Assembly (NCBI GenBank): GCA_963833885.1
Contig: CAWHZU010000010.1
Location: 65,035-129,034 of the forward strand
DNA: 64,000 bases
DNA from: JASHPR01 sp963833885
Lineage (GTDB): Bacteria > Actinomycetota > Actinomycetes > Streptosporangiales > Streptosporangiaceae
Direction: 5' to 3'
A program made the translations under genes and the position numbers. How positions within the stretch are numbered: the first letter of the stretch is position 1; each line of letters opens with the position of its first letter. The notes beneath the pieces were generated by a model. That model was not told where the DNA came from. It was given only the letters and a program-made list of their open reading frames with translations, and did no database searches. Below are positions 43,902 through 52,891 of the stretch, one piece after another.

Positions 43902-44756
43902 CTAACCGATCCCGAGGCTGAACACGTTGTAGATCGCCCCTGGCCGGTAGCCGGGGACGGGCGGCCCGAGGCGCATCCGGCGCACGCGCCGGGCCAGCTG
44001 AAATCCGAGCGATACCGCGAGAGCGCCACCGTGGGCGTTCACTTCGGGGAAAGCGAGCCGCGACCTGGGGCTGGCCCGGATCATGTCGACGATCAGCGGT
44101 CGTGCGGACGCCGGGCTGGCCGCGATGATCGGCCCGCCGCCCCACGGCAGGCCCACCCGGTACCCATCCGGCGCGGGCCCGGCCGGCACCCGGGCCTCGT
44201 CGGCAAAGGGAGCCAGGTAGCTGCGGCGGTCCTCGCCGGTTGCCGCGATGTCCTGCCTGATGACGTCCTCCATCCCGCTGGGCTGGACCGTTGCCGGACG
44301 ATCGCAGGCGAGGGTGGGCAAGGCGCGCTGCTCCCAGATGCCGTAGGAAACGCCCTCGTCGCTAAATCCGAGCCGCTCGTAGATGGGCTTGCCGAGATCG
44401 GTGGCGGTGAGCAGCACCGTTTGCGCCCCGGCCTGCTGCACACAGTCCACGGCCTGCTGGCTCAGCGCCCGGCCGAGCCCCTGGCCGCGTACGTCATCCT
44501 CGACCGCGACGTTGCCGATCCAGCCGGTGCGGCCGAAACAGACGCAGCAGGCGACGCCGACCACGCGGTCGCCCTGGCAGCCCACGAACATCTGGGTGTC
44601 GGAGCTGGCCAGATTGAACTCGAGGAGCTTCGGCCGGCCCGAGGAGAGCCCGGCGCGCTCAAGGACGCCGCTCATCTGGCTGATGTCGCCGACGGCGGCC
44701 GGGCGTATGGTGACGCGCTCGCTGCCCACGGTCGCACTGTCGCGCGCTTTGAGCAT
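43902..44756 (-). CDS. GNAT acetyltransferase with C-terminal Acetyltransf_18-like domain
   Basis: A 284-residue protein from ATG 44756. The N-terminal GNAT domain has IGNVAVEDDVRGQGLGRALSQQAVDCVQ as the acetyl-CoA motif and GKPIYERLGFSDEG as motif B. The C-terminal half (about 145-284) with YLAPFADEARVPAG and AHGGALAVSLGFQLARRVRRMRLG looks like the second, degenerate GNAT-type domain of YitH-like proteins. It sits between MocR and pdxS with gaps of 35 and 27 bases, so the three are probably one operon. Substrate unknown. Confidence 0.8.
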   Translation of the reverse strand: MLKARDSATVGSERVTIRPAAVGDISQMSGVLERAGLSSGRPKLLEFNLASSDTQMFVGCQGDRVVGVACCVCFGRTGWIGNVAVEDDVRGQGLGRALSQQAVDCVQQAGAQTVLLTATDLGKPIYERLGFSDEGVSYGIWEQRALPTLACDRPATVQPSGMEDVIRQDIAATGEDRRSYLAPFADEARVPAGPAPDGYRVGLPWGGGPIIAASPASARPLIVDMIRASPRSRLAFPEVNAHGGALAVSLGFQLARRVRRMRLGPPVPGYRPGAIYNVFSLGIG

Positions 44757-44791
44757 GCCAATCAACTCGGGATTGGCCTGCGCCGTCAGCG

Positions 44792-46297
44792 CTAAACGAT
44801 CACATCGATCCGCTGCGGCCCATGCGCGTCGAGCACGCCGCGGTACGCCTGCCACGCCCGGCCGAGGCGGCTGATGCCCTGCTCGAGCGTTTCCTGGCGA
44901 TAGCCGAACGGCAGCCGGACGTGTTCATCAAACCGGCCGGTGGGGGACATGACCGGGCCGGGCGCGATCAGCACACCGTGCCTGCTCGCGATCTGGGCCA
45001 GGTCGGTTGCGCTGCCGTCCGGCAGCCTGGCCCACAGGCACAGGCCGCCGCCCGGGGTCCGCCACGTCCACCCGGGCAGGTGGCGCCCGAGCAGGTCCTG
45101 CAGCAGCGCGAGCCGCTCGGCGAGCTCGCGGCGGCGCAGATCCCGGATGCGGTCGGCGTCGGCGAGCAGGTTGACCGCGATCGCTTGGCTGACCAGCGAC
45201 GTGCCCAGGTCGGTGACGGCCTTGAGCCGGCCGAGCTGCGCGATCACCGGCCGCGGGGCGCGGATCCAGCCCACCCTCAGCCCGGCCCAGAACACCTTGC
45301 TCAGTGAGCCGACCGACACGATCGGGGCGTCACGTGCGTAGGCCGCCAGCGGAAGCGGCGGCTCGCTGCCCAGCGCCAGGTCGGCCACGGTGTTGTCTTC
45401 GATGAACGGGATCCCGCTGACCTGGCACAGCCGGGCGAGCTCGCGCCTCGCCTGGGCCGGCACCACGGATCCGGTCGGATTCTGGAAGGTCGGCATCAGG
45501 TAGACGGCCCGCACCGGGCTCTGCGAAACCGTCGCGGCGAGCAGCCCGGCGTCGGCACCCGCCTGGCCAACCGGCACGGTCAGGATCCTGGCGCCCGCGG
45601 TCCGGAACGCGTCGATCGCACCCGGGAACGTCGGATCCTCGACCACGACCACCGCGCCAGGGGTGACGTAGTAGCTGGCCAGAAGGCTGAGCGCCTGCTG
45701 GGCCCCGGCCGTGACGAGGGTCTCCTCCTCCTCGGTCGCCATGCCGCGTGCGGTCAGGTGGGCCGCGATCGCCCGGCGCAGCGGCGGGTAGCCGAGCGGC
45801 AGGTAGCCGCGCCCTTCAGCCAGCTCCCCGACGTTGACCGCGGCCCCGGCGCAGGCCAGCGCTTCCCGGATGGCCGGGCCAGGCACCTCGTAGCTGCCGA
45901 GCAGGTCGACCGCGTCCGGCGGGTCCTCGCCAAGCCGGCGGAACAGCACGTTGCGCTGCAGCGAGGTGGTCAGTTCCGCGGCCCGGCCCCCGGCAAGCAC
46001 GCCGTCGGCGCCGGTCACGTGCGTGCCCCTGCCCTGCCGGCGGTCGACCAGGCCGCCGTGCTCGAGCTGCTTGTATGCCGCCGACACGGTGGTTCTGGCC
46101 ACGCCGAGGTGGGCGGCGAGGTCGCGCTCGGGCGGCAGCCTGGTGCCGGGGAGCAGCTCCCCGCGTTCCGCCGCGCCGGCGAGCGCCGCAGCAAGGCGCC
46201 GGTGCAGCGGGCCGCTGCCACGCCGCCACCCGTCAAGGGCGTCCTGCAGCTCCACCGGCGATGACAGGCCAAGACTGAACCGATTGGACCTAGACAT
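44792..46297 (-). CDS. MocR-type regulator (GntR + aminotransferase domain)
   Basis: A 501-residue fusion. Residues about 20-90 are a GntR winged helix (GPLHRRLAAALAGAAERGELLPGTRLPPERDLAAHLGVARTTVSAAYKQLEHGGLVDRRQGRGTHV); the rest is a fold-type I PLP domain with the Schiff-base lysine in VSVGSLSKVFWAGLRVGW. ATG 46297 has GGAG five bases before it. With pdxS in the same operon it could be a PdxR-type regulator of PLP synthesis; PdxR is known to control pdxST in other actinobacteria. Two ATTGG boxes overlap its start. Confidence 0.87.
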   Translation of the reverse strand: MSRSNRFSLGLSSPVELQDALDGWRRGSGPLHRRLAAALAGAAERGELLPGTRLPPERDLAAHLGVARTTVSAAYKQLEHGGLVDRRQGRGTHVTGADGVLAGGRAAELTTSLQRNVLFRRLGEDPPDAVDLLGSYEVPGPAIREALACAGAAVNVGELAEGRGYLPLGYPPLRRAIAAHLTARGMATEEEETLVTAGAQQALSLLASYYVTPGAVVVVEDPTFPGAIDAFRTAGARILTVPVGQAGADAGLLAATVSQSPVRAVYLMPTFQNPTGSVVPAQARRELARLCQVSGIPFIEDNTVADLALGSEPPLPLAAYARDAPIVSVGSLSKVFWAGLRVGWIRAPRPVIAQLGRLKAVTDLGTSLVSQAIAVNLLADADRIRDLRRRELAERLALLQDLLGRHLPGWTWRTPGGGLCLWARLPDGSATDLAQIASRHGVLIAPGPVMSPTGRFDEHVRLPFGYRQETLEQGISRLGRAWQAYRGVLDAHGPQRIDVIV

Positions 46298-46300
46298 TGG
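46283..46300. promoter_or_regulatory. ATTGG box pair at the start of the first MocR gene
   Basis: ATTGG occurs at 46283-46287 and 46296-46300, 13 bases apart in direct orientation, spanning the first codons of the MocR gene. The same pentamer is repeated at the start of the second MocR gene, which suggests related recognition sites. Confidence 0.4.
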
Positions 46301-46402
46301 CTCCATTGTGGGCCGCGTCATGCCGGGCCGCAACCGCGGCCGGACACCAAGATCAAACCGGGTTCGGGGGCCGGCTGGTGGAACGGTCGGTTCTTTAGGC
46401 CC

Positions 46403-46453
46403 GGGTCGTGGAAGTGGTCGGGGTCGGGGGCGGGGTCGTGGAGAGGTTCGGGG
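46403..46453. repeat. G-rich direct repeat between the two MocR genes
   Basis: A 21-base unit starting GGGTCGTGGA occurs at 46403-46423 and, with a few changes, at 46433-46453. The whole gap (46,375-46,460) is a G-rich run on the plus strand with quadruplex-like GGGG tracts. It separates the second MocR stop from the first MocR start. Confidence 0.6.
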
Positions 46454-46474
46454 CCGGATCGCGGAAAAGGGGTG

Positions 46475-47899
46475 TCAGACGGACATCGCGGGCGGCGCGG
46501 TGGCCGGGGCAGACGGCGGATGGTAGGCGCGCCACGCCTCGGCGAGCCGCCTGACGGCCTCGGTCAGCACGTCTTCCGGCGCCACAAAGTGCAGCCGCAG
46601 GTGGTCCTGGCATTGCCCGGAGGCGTCGAGCCCGCTTCCCGGCAGCACCGCGATGCGGTGCCGCAGCGCCGTCTGCGCGAACGAGGTCCCGTCGCCGTAG
46701 GGCAGGCGCACCCACAGCGTTTGCCCGCCGGGCACCGGCGGCGCGTCCCAGTCCGGCAGGCGGCCGGCCAGCTCGGCGCGCAGGTGGTCGTGCCGGGCTT
46801 GCCGCCCGGCGGCCTGGCGCAGCGACAGCGCATCCAGCCGGGGCACCAGCTCGGCCGCCGCGAGTTGCGCGGGGACGTTGCCGCCGAGGTCATACACGGC
46901 CAGCAGCCGGGCCAGCCGGGCGATCAGCGGCTCGGCGGCGCGCACCCACCCGATGCGCAGGCCGCCCCAGATGCTCTTGCTGAGCGAGCCGACCGAGATC
47001 ACGGCGCGGTCATAGCTGGCCAGCGCCGGCGGGACCGGCACCCCGGGAAACCCCAGATCGCTCGGCACCTCGTCGTCGACCAGCGAGACCCCGGCCGCGG
47101 CGGCCGCGTACACCAGTGCCTGCCGGTCCAGCGGAGACAGCACCGAGCCGGTCGGGTTGTGGAAGGTGGAGATCACGTACGCCATCGCGGCGCGCTGTCC
47201 GCGCGTCGCGGCGGCGAGGCCGGCGAGCCCGACCGGAAGCGAACACGGCACCGCCGCCTGCTCCCGGAACGCCTCGAGCGCTCCCGGGTAGGTGGGCCCT
47301 TCCACCAGCACCCGGTCGCCCGGCGCCAGCAGAGCGCGGGCCAGCAGGGACAGCGCCTGCTGGCCGCCGTTGGTGACCGCGATCTGTTCCGGCCCGGTGC
47401 GGATTCCGCGCCCGGTGTACCGGTCGGCGATGGCCCGGCGCAGCGCCGGGTGGCCGGCCGGGTAGTAGCCGATATCCCCGGAGGTGTGCGCCAGCGCAAC
47501 AGCGACACCGGCGTACGCCTCGGCCACCTCGGGCGGCGGCGTGTCCGGGGCGGCGCACGCGAGCGGGATCACGTCGTCACCGGGCTCCAGCAGGTGCAGG
47601 AACAGCGGCGCGCTGGTGGTCTGGCGCGGGCCGGTCGGCTCGGCCCCGGCGACCCGGGTGCCGCTGCCCTGGTGCCGGATGACCCGCCCGTCCTGACGGA
47701 GCAGGTCGTACGCGGCGACCACGGTGCTCCGGCCGACCGCGAGAGCCAGCGCGAGGGCCCGGTCCGGCGGCAGCGGCTCGCCCGGCGGCAGCTCACCCTC
47801 GTCGATCAGCTGCCGCAGCCGCGCCGCCAGCAGCACGTGCAGCGGCCCGCGGCCCGACGACCACCGGCCCAGACGCTCGGCAAGCTCAATTGGCTTCAT
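46475..47899 (-). CDS. MocR-type regulator (second copy)
   Basis: A 474-residue GntR-aminotransferase fusion, paralogous to the gene at 44.8 kb. The helix-turn-helix is GPLHVLLAARLRQLIDEGELPPGEPLPPDRALALALAVGRSTVVAAYDLLRQDG; the PLP lysine is in ISVGSLSKSIWGGLRIGW. The start MKPIELAERLG at 47899 is chosen over the upstream in-frame ATG 48070, which would overlap the divergent gene. Divergent from the aminotransferase-RidA-PhzF genes, which are its probable targets. An inverted repeat AATTGG/CCAATT covers its start codon. Confidence 0.87.
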   Translation of the reverse strand: MKPIELAERLGRWSSGRGPLHVLLAARLRQLIDEGELPPGEPLPPDRALALALAVGRSTVVAAYDLLRQDGRVIRHQGSGTRVAGAEPTGPRQTTSAPLFLHLLEPGDDVIPLACAAPDTPPPEVAEAYAGVAVALAHTSGDIGYYPAGHPALRRAIADRYTGRGIRTGPEQIAVTNGGQQALSLLARALLAPGDRVLVEGPTYPGALEAFREQAAVPCSLPVGLAGLAAATRGQRAAMAYVISTFHNPTGSVLSPLDRQALVYAAAAAGVSLVDDEVPSDLGFPGVPVPPALASYDRAVISVGSLSKSIWGGLRIGWVRAAEPLIARLARLLAVYDLGGNVPAQLAAAELVPRLDALSLRQAAGRQARHDHLRAELAGRLPDWDAPPVPGGQTLWVRLPYGDGTSFAQTALRHRIAVLPGSGLDASGQCQDHLRLHFVAPEDVLTEAVRRLAEAWRAYHPPSAPATAPPAMSV

Positions 47900-47924
47900 A
47901 TGCAAACCAATTCTGCGGCATTGG
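47888..47924. promoter_or_regulatory. AATTGG inverted repeat over the second MocR start
   Basis: AATTGG (47888-47893) and CCAATT (47907-47912) are perfect arms 13 bases apart, and a further ATTGG lies at 47920-47924. The ATG (47897-47899 complement) falls between the arms, so binding would block initiation directly. The site lies in the gap shared with the divergent aminotransferase gene. Confidence 0.5.
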
Positions 47925-48011
47925 CTCTTCCGGCGCCACCCCCGCGCGGCAAACATGGCTGGGTAACCACCCGCCAGCCCGACGAGGACTCTGCCCGATG
48001 AGGACCCTGCC

Positions 48012-49124
48012 ATGCGACAGTTTCCGGCCAGCCCGATCACGGCCCTGATCGACGAGAAGCCGCGGTACAACCTCGGGGAGAGCGTCGCGCCCGACCTGAC
48101 CGTGGCCGAGCTGCTCGGCTCGGCTGGCGTGGCGGACCTGGCCGACCTGAAACTCGGCTACGGCACCTCGGCCGGCAGCGCCGAGCTGCGCGCCCTGGTG
48201 GCCGCGCGGCACGGGATCGCCGACAGCCAGGTGCTGATCACGACGGGGGCGGCGGCGGCGCTGTTCCTGGTCGCCCTGCTGGTCGGCGACGGCGAGATCG
48301 TGGTCGGGCGGCCCTGCTACCCACCGGCGTTCGACGCGGTGCAGGGGCTCGGCGCCAGGGCGGTGACCGTGACGTCGCGGTTCGAGGACGGCTACCGCAT
48401 CGACCTCGACGCGTTCGCCGCCAAGCTGTCCTCCCGGACGCGGCTGGTCAGCGTCGCCTCGCCGCAGAACCCGTCCGGCGTCGCGTTCCGGCAAGATGAA
48501 ATTGAGTGGATGCTCGCCGCCATGTCTCGCACCTGCCCCGAGGCGCTGCTGCTGATCGACGAGACGTACCGGGAGGCCACCTACGGGGACGCGGTGCCGG
48601 CCGCCAGCTTCGCCGGGACGTCGCCGCGAGTGCTCACCTGCGGCTCGCTGTCAAAGGCGCACGGCGCGCCCGGCCTGCGGATCGGCTGGCTGACGGTCAG
48701 CGATGCGGCCCTGGCCGAGGAACTACGGCTGGCGAAGTTCAACTCCTCGCTGGCGTGCGGGACCCTCGACGAGTTCCTCGCCGCCCGGCTGCTGGCCAGG
48801 GCGGACCAGGTCCTCGCCGAGCGCGGCGCGTTCCTGGCCCAGGCTCGTGAGATCGTCGAACGGTGGATCAAGGGGCACGCCGGGCGGCTGCACTGGCTGC
48901 CGCCCGAGGCCGGCGCGATGTGCTGCGTGCAGCTTGACCCCGGCGCCTTCGGGCCCCAGGACGTCGACCGCTTCCACGCCTACCTTGGGCGGGAGCGGAC
49001 CCTCGTCGCCCGCGGCCCCTGGTTCGGCGACACCGGCCACGTCTTCCGGCTCGGCCTCGGCTACGAGCCGCTGGACCGGCTGGAGCAGGGCCTCGGCATC
49101 ATCAGCGCCGCGCTCGCGGCATGA
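48012..49124 (+). CDS. PLP-dependent aminotransferase, class I/II
   Basis: A 370-residue aminotransferase. Family marks: LGYGTSAGSAELRALVAARHGI (N-terminal substrate segment), ASPQNPSGVAF, LIDETYREATYGD, the lysine in TCGSLSKAHGAPGLRIGW, and an arginine near the end in VFRLGLGYEPLDRLEQGL. It converts an amino acid to a keto acid or the reverse; the substrate is unknown. Gap of 19 bases to the RidA gene and divergent from MocR, consistent with one regulated amino-acid unit. Confidence 0.87.
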   Translation: MRQFPASPITALIDEKPRYNLGESVAPDLTVAELLGSAGVADLADLKLGYGTSAGSAELRALVAARHGIADSQVLITTGAAAALFLVALLVGDGEIVVGRPCYPPAFDAVQGLGARAVTVTSRFEDGYRIDLDAFAAKLSSRTRLVSVASPQNPSGVAFRQDEIEWMLAAMSRTCPEALLLIDETYREATYGDAVPAASFAGTSPRVLTCGSLSKAHGAPGLRIGWLTVSDAALAEELRLAKFNSSLACGTLDEFLAARLLARADQVLAERGAFLAQAREIVERWIKGHAGRLHWLPPEAGAMCCVQLDPGAFGPQDVDRFHAYLGRERTLVARGPWFGDTGHVFRLGLGYEPLDRLEQGLGIISAALAA

Positions 49125-49143
49125 GAGAAAGGACTCGCTGACC

Positions 49144-49521
49144 ATGACACGCGACGCCATCACGAGTGACAAGCTGCCGCCCTCGATCGCGCCGTTCTCG
49201 CTCGGCGTGCGCGGCGGCGGGCTGCTGTTCCTCAGCGGGCAGGTTGCCCAGGACCCGGCGACGGGCGAGCTCATCGACGGTGACGTCCGGAGCCAGGCGC
49301 ACCAGATCCTGCGCAACATCGCGACGGCGCTGGAGGCGGCGGGCAAGGACCTCGGGGACGTGCTGCGGGTCGGCGTCTACCTCACGGATATGTCGGACTT
49401 CGCGGGGATGAACGAGGCCTACCGTGAGCACTTCGCCGAGCCGTACCCGGCGCGCACCGCGATCGGCGTCGCCGCGCTGCCGCTGGGGGCGGCGATCGAG
49501 ATGGATGTGGTGGTGGGCTGA
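49144..49521 (+). CDS. RidA family protein
   Basis: A 125-residue RidA protein (PPSIAPFSLGVRGGGLLFLSGQVAQDPATGELIDGDVRSQAHQILRNIATALEAAGKDLGDVLRVGVYLTDM; PYPARTAIGVAALPLGAAIEMDVVV, with the signature arginine). The ATG 49144 has AAGGA upstream. It is distinct from the copy at 25786. Downstream of an aminotransferase it probably clears enamine/imine intermediates or acts as a deaminase of the product. Confidence 0.88.
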   Translation: MTRDAITSDKLPPSIAPFSLGVRGGGLLFLSGQVAQDPATGELIDGDVRSQAHQILRNIATALEAAGKDLGDVLRVGVYLTDMSDFAGMNEAYREHFAEPYPARTAIGVAALPLGAAIEMDVVVG

Positions 49522-49524
49522 GCC

Positions 49525-50397
49525 ATGGGATTCGACTTCGTCCTGGTTGACGTGTTCAGCGACCGTGCCTTCGGCGGAAACCAGCTCGCGGTGTTCCCCG
49601 ACGCCACCGGGATCGCCGACGAGACCATGCAGCAGCTGGCGCGGGAGTTCAACTTCTCCGAGAGCACGTTCGTGCTGCCGCCCAGTGATCCCTCGTGCAC
49701 CTGCCGGGTCCGGATCTTCACGCCGATCCGGGAGCTGCCGTTCGCCGGTCACCCCACGGTGGGCACCGCCGCGGTCCTCGCCAGCCTGCGCGGCGAGAAG
49801 CAGTTCGTGTTCGAAGAGGGCATCGGCCCGGTGGCGGTCGCCATCGACGGCGACGCGATCCGGTTCCGGCTGCGGTCCCCCCGCTATGAGAGCAGCTCCG
49901 AGGCACCGCCGGCCGCCGCGATCGCCAGGGCCCTGTCGCTGCCGCAGGACGCGATCGCCGATTGCTGGTACGGCGGCGTGGGGTTGAAGTTCTGCTTCAT
50001 CCGGCTGGCCACACCGGAACTGGTGGACCGCGCCGTGCTGGACATGGCCGCGTGGTCGGACGGGGTGGCCGGCGGCTGGGCGCAGGAGATGTACTGCTTC
50101 GCCGGTGACTTCCGCGACGGCGCCCGGCTGCACGCGCGGATGTTCGGGCCCGGCGTCGGCGTCCACGAGGACCCGGCTACCGGGTCGGCGTGCGCGTCGC
50201 TGATCGCCAGCCTCGCCGCCCGGTCAGCAGAGCAGGACGGCACCTACCATCTGCGCATCGACCAGGGAGTGGCCATGGGCCGCCCCAGCGTGCTGGAGGG
50301 CACCGCCCGCAAGGAGGGCGGCCAGATCACCGAGGTCGCCGTCGGCGGCAGCGCCGCGATCGTCGGCCACGGCACGATGACGCTTCCCGCTGGGTAA
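49525..50397 (+). CDS. PhzF family protein
   Basis: A 290-residue PhzF/diaminopimelate-epimerase-fold protein. Family signatures are DVFSDRAFGGNQLAVFPDA, the catalytic Glu in FNFSESTFVLPP, LPFAGHPTVGTAAVL, and VHEDPATGSACASL. PhzF isomerises trans-2,3-dihydro-3-hydroxyanthranilate; most relatives have unknown substrates. Three bases after the RidA stop, so it is the third gene of this operon. No other phenazine gene is present. Confidence 0.88.
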   Translation: MGFDFVLVDVFSDRAFGGNQLAVFPDATGIADETMQQLAREFNFSESTFVLPPSDPSCTCRVRIFTPIRELPFAGHPTVGTAAVLASLRGEKQFVFEEGIGPVAVAIDGDAIRFRLRSPRYESSSEAPPAAAIARALSLPQDAIADCWYGGVGLKFCFIRLATPELVDRAVLDMAAWSDGVAGGWAQEMYCFAGDFRDGARLHARMFGPGVGVHEDPATGSACASLIASLAARSAEQDGTYHLRIDQGVAMGRPSVLEGTARKEGGQITEVAVGGSAAIVGHGTMTLPAG

Positions 50398-50419
50398 CAG
50401 CCCGGTTCATCATGTGAGC

Positions 50420-51172
50420 ATGGATGCGAGAACCCGCGGCGCCGTGCCGGGCTCGCCGGACCGCTTTCTGCACTGCCGTGTGGTCTGGGACGACGCCGAG
50501 GAAGTCGGCGTGTGGGTGGCCAACGGCGATGAACCGGGCTGGGCCTTGCGGCAGCGCGTCGAGGTCGTCGAGGCGGTCGCCGACCGGGCCTTCGAACACG
50601 TCCGCGATGAGGCGCGCGGGGCTGACCTGGCGCTCGACGCCGCCGAGGTGCTCCGCGACCCTCGGATGCTCGTGCCCTTGACGATCGCTGCGGTAGTGCA
50701 AGTAGCAGCGATTCACGCTGGCCTTCCGGTGACGGCAGCGAAACTCCTCGGCGACGCGGCAGGGAAACTGGGACGCAGACTGCTGGCCGCTACGTCAGGC
50801 CGCGATCGGGACCCAGCCGTGTATTACGTCGACTTCGACTACGACGCCGACACCCGCAGGACCCGGCCCGAAAATCCCGAGATCCAAAAGGTCGAGCGCA
50901 CCTCGCGTCACGACGCGATCGGCGAGCTGCTCGATCCCCGTCGCGACAGGATCACGCGGGCCGTCCGGGGGACACCTGCCGCACGGGATCTTAGGCGTGG
51001 CATGCCGCAAACGGCCCGGCCAACGCGGGCGGCTCGTGCCGACACCGGCATTGCGCGGCCAGTTCCTCCTGCCCGGTCACAGCCGACCGACCGTGCTAAC
51101 AGGTTGAGGGGCGTTACCCCCGACCGGAAGCGGCAATCGCGAGGCGGTAGGGGCGGCCGGGAGGGCCGGTGA
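50420..51172 (+). CDS. Hypothetical protein
   Basis: A 250-residue protein of unknown family. The first 130 residues are well behaved (FLHCRVVWDDAEEVGVWVANGDEPGWALRQRVEVVEAVADRAFEHV; one hydrophobic stretch LVPLTIAAVVQVAAIHAGLPVTAAKL). The last 90 are Arg/Pro-rich and look disordered. Convergent with the AAA ATPase. The base composition of the third codon position is acceptable for a gene in the first half and weaker in the tail; the 3' end may not be real. Confidence 0.45.
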   Translation: MDARTRGAVPGSPDRFLHCRVVWDDAEEVGVWVANGDEPGWALRQRVEVVEAVADRAFEHVRDEARGADLALDAAEVLRDPRMLVPLTIAAVVQVAAIHAGLPVTAAKLLGDAAGKLGRRLLAATSGRDRDPAVYYVDFDYDADTRRTRPENPEIQKVERTSRHDAIGELLDPRRDRITRAVRGTPAARDLRRGMPQTARPTRAARADTGIARPVPPARSQPTDRANRLRGVTPDRKRQSRGGRGGREGR

Positions 51173-51205
51173 CCGCAAAGTCGTCGGCGGTCCAGGCCCG
51201 GCGGA

Positions 51206-52699
51206 TCAGCCGGCATCGTCGGCAGAGGAGATCCGTTCTCCGCCCAGAAGCACCTTGGTGAGCTGGTTGCGGGCATCGAGCAGCTGGTCCAGGGCCGCCG
51301 ACAGGTGGGCGTCGGTCACCCGGAGCGGTCCGCCGCCGGCGTTCGCCTCGCGGGCCGCCCGGAGCGCGCCGCGCCGCAGCAGCTCCTTGATGAACGGCGC
51401 CGTGACACCTTCCGTGCGGGCGATCACGACGTCCGGGTCGGCCAGGGCCAGCTCCAGGTTCCCCTGGTAGAGGGCGATGAGCTGGCGTCGCGCGTCGGCA
51501 TCGGGCAGCGGGAGCAGCACCGCGTGGTCGACGCGGCCGGGGCGCTGGGCGAGGGCGGGCTCCAGCAGGTCGGCCCGGTTGGTGGTGAGCAGGAACGTCA
51601 CGTCCATGTCCGGGCCCAGCCCCTCCATCTCGTTGAGGAGCTGGAACAGCAGCGGATGCGTCCCGATCGGGCCGGCCTCACGTTCCTCGGCGATCAGGTC
51701 CACGTCCTCCACCACGACCACCGACGGCTGCAGGCTCCTGGCGATCGAGCAGGCATCCGCGATCCGCCGCAGCGAGGCACCGGTGAGCACGACGACGGTG
51801 ACGGCGGGAAGCTGGCCGAGCAGGTAGCCGACCGTGTGGGTCTTGCCGGTTCCCGGAACCCCGTGCAGCAGCACGCCTCGCTTGAGGTGCTGGCCGCTGG
51901 CGAGCAGGCGGTCCGCATGCCTGGCTATCCCCACGACCTGGTCCTCGATCCCATCGAGCACGTCGGCGGGCAGGACCACCTCGTCGCGGCGCACCGTGGG
52001 ACGGTCCAGAAAGCTCAGCAGCGTGGCCTCCTGGCCGAACACGTCGGTCCCGAACGCGAGCACCTGGCCGCGGTACACGTTGCGGGAAATGCTGAGCCTG
52101 CGGATCTCCTCAATCACCCGCTGGCCGCGCGCGGCATCGCCGCAGGCGACCTCCACGGCAACCCGTTCCATTGAGTTGGCTTCCTCCGGGCCCTCGACGA
52201 GCAGGGCCAGCGGGCCGTCCTGGTCAGTGACCAGGTAGAGGGCGTGGCACACGCATGGCCTGGTGGCGCCGCCGGGTGCGCACTGGCGGGCGGCCGTGGT
52301 GATGGCGCCGACGCTCACCTCGAGCCAGCTCGGCGGCTGCGACAGGTCCGCCAGCCCGATGCCCTGGTACTGGCTGCCGGTGAGGCCCACGATCTCGTGC
52401 TCCCGGCCGGGTTCCGCCAGCCAGGCGTCGAGGGCAACCTGGACATTCACGTGGTCGTAGCCGAGCCACCGCCCGCGGGCCACCGGCAGTTCGGCGGCTG
52501 ACAGCCCTAAGTGACCGGCGAGCACGTTCTTGGGGATCGACTCCTCGGCCCTGGCCGCGCTGACCACTCGCCGTACCGCCCGTCGGCCCAGCCTGCCGAG
52601 GTCGGCCAGTTGCGGCCGCGCATCATCCTGCGGCCGCCGCCGGGAATCCGGCGAGCCGTCAAGCGATCCGTCAAGCGCTGCCGGCTGCTCGCGAGTCAC
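51206..52699 (-). CDS. AAA family ATPase (CDC48/FtsH-like core)
   Basis: A 497-residue protein. Residues 1-240 are an unrecognised N-terminal region; the AAA module follows: Walker A HGVPGTGKT, Walker B VVVVEDVDLIAEE, sensor 1 LLTTNRADLLEPAL, and the arginine-finger region AQRPGRVDHAVLLPLPD, with a helical lid to about 470. It acts as a ring ATPase that remodels proteins; no protease or membrane part is present. No obvious operon partner; divergent from GNAT across about 190 bases. Confidence 0.83.
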   Translation of the reverse strand: MTREQPAALDGSLDGSPDSRRRPQDDARPQLADLGRLGRRAVRRVVSAARAEESIPKNVLAGHLGLSAAELPVARGRWLGYDHVNVQVALDAWLAEPGREHEIVGLTGSQYQGIGLADLSQPPSWLEVSVGAITTAARQCAPGGATRPCVCHALYLVTDQDGPLALLVEGPEEANSMERVAVEVACGDAARGQRVIEEIRRLSISRNVYRGQVLAFGTDVFGQEATLLSFLDRPTVRRDEVVLPADVLDGIEDQVVGIARHADRLLASGQHLKRGVLLHGVPGTGKTHTVGYLLGQLPAVTVVVLTGASLRRIADACSIARSLQPSVVVVEDVDLIAEEREAGPIGTHPLLFQLLNEMEGLGPDMDVTFLLTTNRADLLEPALAQRPGRVDHAVLLPLPDADARRQLIALYQGNLELALADPDVVIARTEGVTAPFIKELLRRGALRAAREANAGGGPLRVTDAHLSAALDQLLDARNQLTKVLLGGERISSADDAG

Positions 52700-52891
52700 C
52701 CAAGCAGGGTAGGTGCCCGCCCAAATACCCCCAAATCATTTTCGGTGCTGCTCGTCAGCCGCCCCCACCCCCGTTCCGGAGGCGCCGAACAGTGTGAAGG
52801 GTCCCCCGCTGCTGAAACAGCAACAGCAATCTTCCCGCGACCAAGATCATCTGCAGAGCCGGGCGGGGAATGCGTGTGCCAGACTGAGCCG

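Noticed and set aside
46380..46460. G-rich repeat as a CRISPR or origin
   Set aside because: Only two 21-base copies with a 9-base gap and no DnaA boxes; listed as a simple repeat.
49525..50397. Phenazine biosynthesis from the PhzF gene
   Set aside because: No phzA-E or phzG genes are nearby, and PhzF-fold proteins are widespread with other functions.
50327..50716. Minus frame of 129 codons opposite the hypothetical gene at 50420
   Set aside because: The plus-strand frame has a better start context and more protein-like composition; neither is certain.
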